From contig JAKCOZ010000001.1 of NCBI GenBank assembly GCA_022605955.1, positions 79,224,520-79,288,519 on the forward strand: DNA of 64,000 bases. The letters run 5' to 3'. This document shows, in pieces, positions 23,131-33,158 of this stretch (the stretch's first letter is position 1; every line of letters begins with the position of its first letter). The translations under genes were made by a program, and so were the position numbers. The stretch is from Rallus limicola. Lineage: Eukaryota > Chordata > Aves > Gruiformes > Rallidae. The notes under the pieces were generated by a model. That model was not told the DNA's origin. It searched no databases and saw only the letters and a program-made list of their open reading frames with translations.

Positions 23131-23714
23131 GAAATGTTCACTGTCACTACCCTAACCTGATGGCAGCATGTAAGAAACCCAATTTCTCTCAATTTTATAA
23201 ACTCTAGGATAAAAAAAAAAAAAAAAAAGGAAAACACAACATGATGTGATAATGTGAAATGCCCAGAGATCAGAGATGGCACAGGGTTGGGAACTGTATG
23301 AAGGCCTAGTGATGAGGAGGCAGCCTTGGGAGAAACTGAGGGCAAAGCAGCCCTCTTTCCAGAGCCCCACATGAGCAAGAGGAGCCCAGCTCACTGAGCA
23401 GTTTGCAACATACCTCACCAGGAGTCTGCTCTCCTGAGTTTCCAAGTGGAACAGCTTGTGGATGAGACCGAGACTTCTCCTGTCAGGTCCATGTGCACGG
23501 GTGAGGTTCCTACAATCCCCACTCACCATCTGGTCCATAAGCTCTGATGTGCTACAGTCAGTTGTTAGCTTTAGACTTGACTACATCGCATGCCAGAGTG
23601 TGCAGCTGAGCAAGCCTGACCAGATGCTTATCAAGTGTAAATCGGTGCAAATGTCTATTTATATCAGCTGAGGCTGTGCTCGACTCTATATAATGAACCA
23701 TGTGTCCATTGTAC
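23131..23714. other. Non-coding sequence with poly(A) run
   Basis: An A18 run at 23211-23228 is followed by GG and AAAACACAACATG. It is not attached to any recognisable retroposon body. Otherwise nothing is seen. Confidence 0.5.
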
Positions 23715-24020
23715 ATTCATGGACTGACAGAGTTGAGGGCTAAAGGGACTACTAGATCATCTGTTTTGACCTTCCAAGTATCACAGGCCATTAATTTTCA
23801 CCCAGTTACCCCTGGATTGACCCAATAATATGCCTTTGACTAAAACACAGTATCTGTTTAGCTTAAAAGTAAATCTTTGGATGAGGTCTGCTGTTGATCT
23901 GAAGACATTCAAACATGGCTCATCCTCTCCTTCAGGTGAGAGTTTCTTGCTACAGCCAATCACCTTTGATCTTTTATAAAAAGCACACGGTTTCCATTTG
24001 AACCTGCCCTGCTCCATCAG
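23715..24020 (-). mobile_element. Ancient CR1 LINE 3' end, reverse strand
   Basis: Read on +, TTCATGGACTGACAGAG, TAGATCATCTGTTTTGACC, TATCACAGGCCATTAATTTT, CACCCAGTTACCCCTGGATT and ATCTGAAGACATTCAAACATG form the reverse complement of the turtle/crocodile-type CR1 3' UTR. That UTR ends '...ggtcagactagatgatc...ccttctggccttaaaatctatga'. The copy is 3'-end proximal and strongly diverged. It is probably older than the bird radiation. Confidence 0.65.
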
Positions 24021-24036
24021 AAGTTATCTGCTATTG

Positions 24037-24075
24037 AGGTCACAGTTTGTGACCTTTTGTGGCTCAAGCCACAAA
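24037..24075. repeat. Two abutting perfect inverted repeats
   Basis: AGGTCACAGTTTGTGACCT (24037-24055) is a perfect 8-bp stem with a 3-base loop. TTTGTGGCTCAAGCCACAAA (24056-24075) is a perfect 9-bp stem with a 2-base loop. They are immediately adjacent, just beyond the ancient CR1 relic. The first contains two AGGTCA half-sites in inverted orientation, 7 bases apart, as used by some nuclear receptors. Function is unknown. Confidence 0.85.
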
Positions 24076-26163
24076 GTCCAATAATTTCTAATCATTTTTA
24101 TGTTCCCTCAGAGTTTTCCAGCAAAAATATCTTGTGGTGTGGGTTGGAAATAGTTTATTGTGAGAGTCACTCACAGTATTTTACATTCTCCATGAAAGTC
24201 ATCGTATGTTAAAAGCATGTGTATATTCCTTGACTTGGATGAGATTGACTAATCAGCAACCTGTTAGTCTGATCAATCACAGTTTCCCACTTACCTATTT
24301 GAACACCTCCTTGTGATATCAGTGGCAACAACAAAGTTCCCAAGGGATTTATCCAATGGCATGCTTGTCTTTGGGACAGCAGTTCCTCTGCCCACACACT
24401 TCCTTGAATTTCTCCTTGTGGTTGTTGTGGGAAACAGTATACCGTCATGAACAGACCTGTGGTCTGAACCAGCACAGCTGCTTTTGTAAGCAAAACTATG
24501 CTTAAGAAAGGATGTGGAAGAGTTTTGTTTGCCATCAGTTTTCTCCTTTCAGCTACCGGGGGTTTTGGGGTACAAATGTGAGCCTTCATTTTCAGTTTCA
24601 TTCTTCCAGTGGAAATATTTTCTAATGGAGACAGTGAAAAGACCGGTAATAACACATTGAAAATGCACTTTCTGCAAATAGTATGCAACACTGACCTAAA
24701 ATTTGCCATGTCTACAAACATCCCTGCCAGTAAACTGATTTGTGATATTGTCCATGGAAACACAGCAAAAAACGGGAGTGAACTCAGCAAAAAGGAATTA
24801 ATTAAAATTCGAAGGAAGATTTGTGGGTCATTCCTCAGGACCTGCTAACAGATTTAAGGCAGCTTGGCAGAGAGCTGATTTGGGGCAGTGCTGTGCAAAG
24901 GTATCTTTGCTTGTGTGGCTGAGGGGAGCATGGGAATCACTCCCAGTGCTCACAGGAATCCCCCAGGTGTCTTCAGGGCCTGAGGCCATAATGCTTCTGA
25001 CTACAACAGCTTTCTTGGGTTTTTTAAGCACTTGCAGAGGCATGCTGTCTGAGAGTGATCCAAGTATTGGAAAATAGAAACAAAAATGACAAGGTTTCTG
25101 TCTTTTCCCTTCCTCTGCCCTGCAGAGGAAAGAGCCTGACTGGTTTATAGAGTGATTTGTTTATTTAGACTTTTGTGTGTGCTAATGAGTGGGTGTATGG
25201 ATGTGTTTTGTGTTGGGTTTTGCACTCATGTGGGTGGCTGCAAAAAGCTCATTGATGGGGGGGCTATGCTGGGGAACTTTCTCTATGGAGAGGGCAGAAC
25301 TACCAAGATGGTTCTTACTGTTCTTGAGATTAATCAAATGCCACCCAAAGCCCTGGGAAATCCTGCCTCCACCTTGCTTGTTCCTCCATGGCATAGTTAT
25401 GATGGGGTTATGCAGAAAGGTGAATTTCTCCAGCAACTCAGACAAAACCTATGGCATGCATGGAGTACTGGGGCAGAGACCTTGAAGGTGACTCTGCCTT
25501 CACTGGTGGCCAGTACAAACGAGAGCACGGCAGGGTGATGTTCTCACAGTAATCGGTGTTGCTAGGGAGACCAGAGACTGTGCTTTGTCAACTGGAGCTT
25601 TTCCAGGATGCCTGGTTTCTTCACAAGACATTAGCTGCAACAATCAGTCATGAATGCCTGTATCGCTGTGCTGAGACCTGTGTCTGATAGGATAGGACAC
25701 CATCTTCTGGCAGGTTGCAACTGGAAGTGGGAGTGTTTTAATAATATGGTTATCTGGGAGTTACATAGGAGGAAGGCATCCAAAGGGACTTCAAAGCTAC
25801 AGGCAGACTTAGCAGTCCAGGGCTGATGCCCTTAGTGGCAGGTGATGCTATGGAAATACCTAAGTGCTTTGAAGTGTTTTGCTTCTTTCTGCAAGCATCC
25901 ATTTAGCTGCTGCTCTCCTGCTTTCTCCTGCCACAACTCCTTCTTCAAAGGCTCCTTTAACAGAGGTGTAGCGTGCAGCACCTCATACATAACAGAATAT
26001 ACCATTCCCTGTCTATGGAGGCATTTTCCCAAGAATAGTTGTTCTCGCTGTATAGCCCCAAACAGGACCGGAACCTGTTTGCACTACCTAGGTGTGCTTA
26101 ACTAATCAGGAATCTCTTCTTCCCTCAATTTAAGCCTTCTCTCAAAATGACTGCACTTCAATT
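24076..26163. other. Non-coding sequence, nothing recognised
   Basis: Frames up to 193 codons (24209-24790, -) were read. That one has no signal, domain or known motif and overlaps other chance frames. No transposon is recognised. Confidence 0.5.
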
Positions 26164-26190
26164 AAAAAAAAAGGGGGGGGGGGGGAGGGA
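26164..26190 (+). repeat. A9-G13 homopolymer junction
   Basis: Nine A (26164-26172) are followed directly by thirteen G (26173-26185), then AGGGAGG. The G-rich strand could form a G-quadruplex, and assembly errors are common in such runs. Confidence 0.9.
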
Positions 26191-29100
26191 GGAGCGGAAG
26201 AGAAAAGAAGGATTTTCCCTGTAGTATTTACTTCCCAAGCAACTAACAGAAAACCTGAAACACATGGACTGCAAAATGAAATTCCATACAAAAACATGGA
26301 TCTAAGGCTGCAAGGGGAAGGTTAGTAAAACTCGAGTAAACAAATATAATCACGTAAAGATATCTTTCCCGAATGATATGCTTCTCTAAAAATACTTCCA
26401 AACCCATCAGTCAGTAAAAGCGTAAGAAATTCAAAGTGAGTGTGAAGATACTAGAATCTCTAATAACGGTAAATACAAAATTGCACGGTGAAGCAACCTT
26501 AAGTCTGACTTCAGCAATGATTTGAGAAAAATCAGACATTCTGAGACTAACCTTGTCCATCCATTACCCACAGTGTCATCAGATCAATGGCCACAAAACT
26601 AGAATGCTTTATTCTCCATCGCTCTGAGGTTGTGCTGACTCTGGCCCTTCTTTACAGCCATGCACTCCCTACAGAAAAACACATATTTCACAAATTCCTC
26701 ACCAGACAAATAGCACATCGAAACCATCACTCTGTACTTGTCATTATTCTTCTATTTACCCCAATTAAAAAAAGCACTGCGAAACACAGGGCTAGCAGAA
26801 ATTAATCTCCTCTGCTCTGTTCCCTGCCCACACTTGCCAAGCGAAGAAGCCCTCCATCAGAGAAACAGAGCCTGGCTTTTCGGGAAGCACTGGTCAGGGC
26901 AGTGGTTCTTACTTCCCCTCACAGTGCATGCCAGAAGAGATGCCTGCTCAGGTCCCCCCCATTTTTCTGGCCCTGCCTCAGGTCCAGCAGTCCCTTACTG
27001 AATGCTGAGCTGGTGCTACCCTTCACACCCCCTGCCAGCCTGGGGAAATCCCTGCCCTGCGTTGCAATGTGCTCTGCAGACGCTGCATGAGTTTTGCAGT
27101 GGAGAGGATGTTTAAAGAGGGCACAGGTGCTGCTTTGAAACTTCTTCCTCCTCCCACATTGATGTGAAGAATACCTGAGTACCAGAACATCAGCGTTTTA
27201 CATATTTGTACTGTCTGTACCTAACTTTCTGCTACACACCATTTATGTTGATGTTTTTATTGCCCTGCAATAGCTACAGCTGCCCTCTCATTTACAGGCA
27301 CTGAAACAGAGGGGAACAGGGAGATGAATGGCAACTGGGAACATAGGCTCTGAAGCACCCAAGGGATGCCCTGGGGTCAGAGGGATCTGATGTCTCCTTC
27401 CATACTGCTGTGTAGCAGCGTTGCACGGGACGGAGAGATACCTGCTACAAACTTGAGCCAGCTCTGCAGTTGTCAGTGGGCAGCTAGAAGCAGAGAACTA
27501 AGTCCAACATTGGACTTGACTCATAAGATTATGGCTAGGTCCAGGAGACACAAAGCATTATTTCTTGGAGATCTCAAAGAAAACAGAGCTGGAGTAACTA
27601 TTGGTTTAAACAACCCTAGACCAAAGGAAGGCTGCAACACACCACAAACACAAAAGTGCTAGACTCGACTGTGCTGTGAACAGCCTTTCGTACTAGAAAT
27701 GCTTTTCTAATATGACTATTTTTCTGACTGAGTCTGATGATGGCACTGGTTGTTTTCTTCACAGTTCACAGAGAGGACCATCAAAAAATAGTCAACTCTT
27801 CCCTCCTCTCTGTTGAATGTCTCCATAACCTTGGTGTGAATTTATAGTCTGTCATTGCCTTTTGAGATGCCATATGTGCGAGAGAGTAAGAGGGAGGGAG
27901 ACACTTTGTTTCTGAAAATGATGTTATGCTTAGCACTACTACAGCACTGTGGTCAATGTGTATCATTTTAAGTAGCAAGAAGAGGCCTTGGGTGAATGAA
28001 GACCTTGTGGCAAGCCCAAGTGACACTTGTCCTTGGAGGCAAAGAAAAAAAAATGCAAACCAACCCCCCACCCTCTGATAATTAATGTAATTTAATCCAT
28101 TCCAGGAGGAAGAAAGTTCTGAATAGTTTTTTAATTATTTCCCGTGGATAAATCTTCTCTGACAGGAAAGATTCAGCAGTACCCAGTGAAGGGCAACTAT
28201 TTCTAATGGTAGGAATTCATTGCAAGCTTCTGTTCAGCCTTAGAGTGACATCCTAGCCAGGAGATTTATGGAGAAACTACCATCACACCTGATTTTTTTG
28301 AGTCCTTTTACTTTGGTTGACCCTAATGATTTGATGTCACCTTGTGGATTTTGCTACTCCTATCTTCTTTTGCTCAGAGAATGAGGTCCAAAAGAACCTG
28401 CAAACACCTCTGCCTCTGCTTTTGATACTTCCCTGGTTATTAGCTGTTGCTGTTATTACTACTATTAAAATAGAAGCTCCTTAAAAGCCCCTGGACTAGA
28501 ACTCTACTGAGCAAATACTGAGGAAAAATATAAGTTTCTTGACCTGTAAGGTTTAGTATTTATTTGCTGAACAAATGGCCCATGGCAAAGTGGCTTAGCC
28601 TTCACAGCCACTGCATCTGGGTCACACCTCCAAGAACCACTGCCTTATGCCTGCAAACCGCATCACCACATAGGCAGTGTCTGGCTGTGTGTGCCTCTGT
28701 GTGCATGTGTGTGTGTGTGTGCATGCGTGTGCGTGTGCTGGCAATGTGCCTCCTATAAACTCAGCCCCATCAGGTAGAAGCAGTGGTGGCAGTGGCACAT
28801 GCTGATGATTGTGGGCCAGGCCATGTTGGTGCCAGAAGAGGTCTTCAGGCACTAACCAAACTCAATTGTTTGTTATTCAACTAGTAGGAAAATGTTAAGG
28901 GTCATGTGGAGACATCTGTAAAGCTAAATCTGTGTTGTGATGGAAGGAATTAGGATATGTTGAACACTGCTGGTCCAGGCACTCAAGCAAGATGTTTTGA
29001 CTGTACCAGGTCCTGAACCACAGGATACATGCTGCTTCCTGAGGTCCTTTATCCAGAAGCTCTGAAATGATTCAAAGCTGCATTTGTATGTCCATGGGAC

Positions 29101-29391
29101 TCATGATCAAGTCACAGATCCCCACTGTGTGACACAGCAGATGAGCTCTGACTCTGTACTGTGATGATGCCATTGTTTCTGGGTTAGCTGGTTTCTCTTT
29201 TGTGTCCTGCTCATAGTACAGCATACAAGTATGTGATTAGATGCCTGCAGTGTAGAGTGAAAACAGATGAAAAAATCAAAACCAAACCCAAAAAATCATG
29301 ATAGGATGGTAAGTGTCTAATGGAATATATTAGTAGTCAGTGAAGGTAGGAATAATATTTCCTCTCATAAATTTCTGAAATGTTCTTAACC
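26191..29391. other. Non-coding sequence, one AT-rich possibly constrained patch
   Basis: 26340-26530 has scattered CpGs in AT-rich DNA (AATCACGTAAAGATATC, TCTAATAACGGTAAATAC, TTGCACGGTGAAG) and may be conserved. The rest, including frames up to 98 codons, is unrecognised apart from the TG microsatellite at 28685-28738. Confidence 0.4.
28685..28738 (+). repeat. TG/TGCG microsatellite
   Basis: An imperfect (TG)n array with interruptions CCTC, CA and GCATGCG, about 54 bases. Alternating purine-pyrimidine DNA of this type can adopt Z-form. It is presumably polymorphic in length. Confidence 0.9.
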
Positions 29392-30008
29392 AGCAGCATG
29401 CTCTCGTAGCCAAGAAGGCCAGTGGTAATCTGGGGTGCATTTAAGAAGACCATGGCCAGCAGTTCGAGGGAGGTTATCCTCTCCCTTTACTCTGCCCTGG
29501 TGAGGCCACTTCTGGTGTGCTGTGTCCAGTTCTGGACTCCCCAGTTCAGGAAAGATGGGGAACTACTGGAGAGAGTCCAGTGGAGGGCTATGAGAATGAT
29601 GAGGGCACTGACGCATTCTCTATGAGGAAAGGCTGAGAGGGCTGTGTCTGTTAAGTCTGGAGAAGAGAAGGCTGAGGGGAGAGATCTCATCAGTGCTTGT
29701 AAATATCTAAAGGGCATATGTCTAGCAGAGATTCTTCTCAATGGAGGCCAGTGGCAGAACAAGGGGCAATGGACACAAACTGGAACACAGGAAGTTCCAA
29801 CTGAATATGAGGAAAAGCTACTTCACTCTGAGTGGCAGAGCACTGGCACAGGCTGCCCAGAGAGCTGATGGAGTCTCCTTCTCTGGAGATATTAAAACCC
29901 ACATGGATGTTTTACGGTTCAGCCTGCTCTATGTGATCCTGCTTTAGCAGGGGAGGTTGGATTAGATGATCTCCAGAGGTCCCTTCCAACCCCTGGTGGT
30001 CTGTGAAT
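29392..30008 (+). mobile_element. CR1 LINE, 5'-truncated copy
   Basis: It starts at GCAGCATGCTCTCGTAGCC, continues through GCCAAGAAGGCCAGTGGTAA and TCTACTCTGCCCTGGTGAGG-type sequence, then the 3' UTR (GAACACAGGAAGTTCCAACT; TGGAGTCTCCTTCTCTGGAG; GTTGGATTAGATGATCTCCA). The terminal octamer repeat has decayed to GGTCTGTGAAT. Its ORF2 remnant is open only at 29422-29625 before a frameshift in the ALTHSL region. It shares its UTR with the copy at 3643-4141, so both are likely one subfamily. Confidence 0.93.
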
Positions 30009-31209
30009 CAATATGCTGGCAATACTTTACCGTGATATTAGCATTACCAGCTAAATGCACCCTTGAAAAAACGTGTTTTTTCAGGAATCTGAATACTGAT
30101 ATAAATGGTCAAGTTACTATGACTCTAAAGAAGAGTCTTGGCAAGTAACTGCAGATCATTTACAATACTGTCATCATTATTAATCATGGTATTATTTACT
30201 ATAGCAAAACAATTATGATTTTTTTTCCCAAGGTCATATGATTTTTGTTCTTCTCTCTCCCTTCTTTTTTTTTATTTAAATAATTTAATTTCTCTCCCAC
30301 AGAGACGCAAGTCCTCTAAAGAGATTCTAACCTACTAGTTTGGGGCTTACTTTTAGACGCTTTTGATAGAACCCTTAAACATAGTACCTGGACTGTTTGC
30401 TGAAAGGCATTGGGATAAAACACAAAATAACTTAAAAAACAGACACTCTTGCCCATGTGTAAATATGAATATCTTTTGTGTTTTGTACTGTGCTCAGTGC
30501 AATAGGAAGCTAGTCCTAGTCTATGGTTTTCAGGTGTTACCACAAAGGGTGTAATGCACAAGCAAGTTAAAAATAAGACAAGGGGGGAATGGGGGAAAGA
30601 AACCGATACAAGTGAACAGGAGGAGCACAAAGTAACAGCAAGGTGATTAATTAATTAAAAGCTGCATAAGGAAGCAGATAATTTCTTCTTCCGGACTATG
30701 AGAAAATTACATCATCAGTGGTGGTTAATTTTTTCTAGGGTACTCTACTGTGAGGTCATTCTCCCTTCCCACTAACAATCAACCAATGACCTGCATTTAA
30801 ATACAGAATATAGAGAGAGTAAGGCACATAATTCCATTTTAACAAATGTGTATATATATCCAAGTCAATTTATCTGTCTAAATAACTTAACCGAGTCTGA
30901 ACCAAATAGACCTGAGAAGGGTTCACAAAAGGCCTGTATGAACAGGGTTTGCATCCTTGGCCTCCAAATCAGCAACATCACAATTCTGTCCAGGATCATA
31001 ATGCTGAGGCTGTGATGCCTATGCAGATAATATTGGACAGGCCTTTGTAGTAGCTTTTCATATGCCTTTAAGCAAGCAAAACGCCTCATTAATTGTAGGT
31101 GTGGTAGGACTTCTTTCTGCAGTGCTAGGAGCAGCATGAGCCCTTTAAACTTGCTGGGAAGACATTGAGGCTTATCTCCATCAGGTGGCTATGTCTAGAG
31201 GATAGGAAC
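30009..31209. other. AT-rich non-coding sequence
   Basis: T and A runs (about 30218-30228, 30264-30295) and no recognisable gene or transposon. A 104-codon reverse frame (30316-30630) is unrecognised. The last five bases, GGAAC, are the left target-site duplication of the following LTR. Confidence 0.5.
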
Positions 31210-31612
31210 TGTCCTGGTTCTGACCAGGCCAGAGTCAACCTCCCCAAGCAGCCAGCCCAGGTGAGCTGAATCAGCCCCAGCCCAGGTGAGCTGAGTCAGT
31301 GTGGGCTGTTTCCTCACCATGTGGCATCACTCCCCAAAAAAGGGGCTGGTTGGGGAGGGGCACAGCTTGAGTGCCTCCAGGGTGGTCCAAGTGGGGCTGG
31401 GACATTAGGTTGGTCCTCCTGTTGACAAGGTACCAAGGTACTTTGTGATATCACTGAGTGTGAGTATAATTGGCTATTACTGTTCTCCTTTCATGGTGCT
31501 TTTGTCAGTAAGATGTCCTTATCCCAACCTGTGGAGGCTCTGTCTGCTACTCCTCTGGGAGTGAGTGACTGGCATGTGGTGCTTGGCCACTGGTTGAGGC
31601 TGAACCACCACA
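31210..31612 (+). mobile_element. Solo LTR of an avian endogenous retrovirus
   Basis: This 403-bp unit begins TGTCCTGGTTCTGACCAGG and ends GGCTGAACCACCACA, the canonical TG...CA ends. It is flanked on both sides by GGAAC (31205-31209 and 31613-31617), a 5-bp target-site duplication. The 3' part (CTTATCCCAACCTGTGGAGG; GCATGTGGTGCTTGGCCAC) follows the U5-like end common in bird ERV LTRs ('cttatctcaaccc ... gtggtgctta...accacgaca'). A TATAAT-like word lies at 31465. No internal gag, pol or env sequence adjoins it, so the provirus was reduced by LTR-LTR recombination. Family assignment (ERVL or ERVK type) is uncertain. Confidence 0.82.
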
Positions 31613-32247
31613 GGAACAAAGCAACTCACCTGGTCTAGTAGTAAGTGAGGTTTGCTACATGTTGGTGTCTATAGGAAGGTTTGTGGTGAGCTGCAAGGGT
31701 GGGTAGAGGATTAAGCTGGTTAGTGTGCTGCCCTGTGATGTTTAGGGCTAATGTGGGTTGGGTTGTGTTGTGTTAAGGAGGTGGGAAGAACCAGCCAATC
31801 TTTCCTGAGCTACAGTCAGCTACAGAAATGCCAGTGGTCCAGTTTACATTAGCTTTGTTTGGATGCTTTCAGAAATGCTTACAGGCTAGATTCTAAAAGT
31901 GAGCTGGGGAATCAAAAGGGAGAGACACAAATCCCTAGACTTTAGGTGCCAGGCTTGTGGAGTTTAAGTGAGATCCTTCAGCTCTCAGTGCTTTGTGTGG
32001 AATAAATCAGGTGTTTCAACAGAATAACAATCTACGACTCTGTGCCGTTCTCCCCAGAGAAAGAAGGAGATCACCTCCCAGAGGTAGAGTGTGGGGTGAG
32101 AACCTCTCCTTGATGATCTCTGTGAAGAAATTGTGAACTTGGTGTGAAAAGTGGTGGATTGCCCCCGTAGTCCCGCCCCCTCCCCATCCCCTGCTTGCAG
32201 CAGAGGGGGCTGTGTGTGTAAGTGGAGTAAAGGTTGTGAAGTCCTCA
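31613..32247. other. Non-coding spacer between LTR and CR1
   Basis: It begins with the right copy of the LTR duplication. The remainder has no recognised element. A GC-rich patch (32160-32215: CCCCCGTAGTCCCGCCCCC) contains a GC-box-like CCCGCCCCC but no evident promoter. Confidence 0.45.
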
Positions 32248-33158
32248 GACCTTCAGGTTGATGAAGGGATTGAATGCTCCCTCAGTAGGTTTGCAGATGG
32301 CACTAAACTGGGAGGAAGTGCTCATCTGCCTGAGGGTAGGGAGGGTCTTCAGAGGGACCTGAATAGGCTGGACTGATGGTCTGAGACCAATGGGATGAAG
32401 TTTAACAAGGCCAAGTGTAGAGTCCTGCACATGGGACATAACAACCCCATGCAACGCTACAGGCTTGGAGGAGACTGGCTGGAGAGCTGTCAGGCAGAGA
32501 GGGACCTGGGGGTGTTGTTTGACTGCATGTTGAATATGAGTCAGCAGTGTGCCCAGGTGGCCAGGAAGGCCAGTGGCATCCTGGCTTGTATCAAAAATAG
32601 GGTGGCCAGTAGTTCTAGGGAAGTGATTGTGCCCCTGTACTCATCATTGGTGAGGTCTCACCTCGAGTGCTGTGTCCAGTTCTGGGCTCCTCACCATAAG
32701 AAGGACATTGAGGCCCTTGAGCGAGTCCAGAGAAGGGCAGCCAGGCTGGTGAAGGGCCTGGAGGGCAAATCATATGAGGAGTGGCTGAGGGGGCTGGGGA
32801 TGTTTAGCTTGGAAAAGAGGAGAGTGAGGGGAGACCTTATCAGCACCTACAACTACTTGACAGGAGGTTGTAGAGAGGTGGGTGGTGGTCTCTTCAGCCA
32901 GGTGACAGGAGATAGGACAGGGGGAAATGGCACAAAGTTGTGCCAGGGCAGGGTCAGAGTAGATGTTGGGAAAAATTTTTTTACTGAAAGAGTTGTTGGG
33001 GCCTAGAACAGCCTGCCCAGAGAGGTGGATGAGTCACCATCCCTGGATGTGTTTAAAAACATGGTAGATGAGGTACTTAGGGATACAGTTTAGCACAGGA
33101 CTGGAACGGTTGGACTTGATGATCTTAAAAGGTTTTTCCGACCTTGTGATTCTATGGT
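32248..33158 (+). mobile_element. CR1 LINE, 5'-truncated copy
   Basis: It begins at about GATGAAGGGATTGAATGC, close to the same point in the element as the copy at 15125. It includes the final ORF2 third, the 3' UTR (AGAGAGGTGGATGAGTCACC; GATGAGGTACTTAGGGATAC; GGACTTGATGATCTTAAAAG) and a single octamer end, TTGTGATTCTATGG. It lies 636 bases from a solo LTR, forming a small repeat cluster. Confidence 0.94.
32251..33006 (+). pseudogene. CR1 ORF2 C-terminal remnant with broken active site
   Basis: In one frame, translation gives the catalytic box as F-A-D-G-T-K-L-G-G (32290 onward), where the second aspartate is replaced by glycine at codon 32299-32301. A TGA stop interrupts at 32374-32376. The frame then stays open for 203 codons from 32395, with [25 protein letters not shown] and [19 protein letters not shown] blocks, to a stop at 33006. 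It is non-functional: catalytic loss, nonsense codon and no N-terminal domains. Confidence 0.9.

Noticed and set aside
23211..23228. A18 as the tail of a processed pseudogene
   Set aside because: No gene-like body upstream on either strand and no clear target-site duplication.
24209..24790. 193-codon reverse frame
   Set aside because: No recognisable domain, start context or conserved motif; overlaps other frames of equal quality.
27290..27330. Possible reverse MIR word (TTTACAGGCACTGAAACAGAG)-like patch
   Set aside because: Isolated similarity under 25 bases, with no flanking support.
32160..32215. GC-box-like CCCGCCCCC patch as a promoter
   Set aside because: No CpG island, no downstream gene; the patch is short and lies between two transposons.
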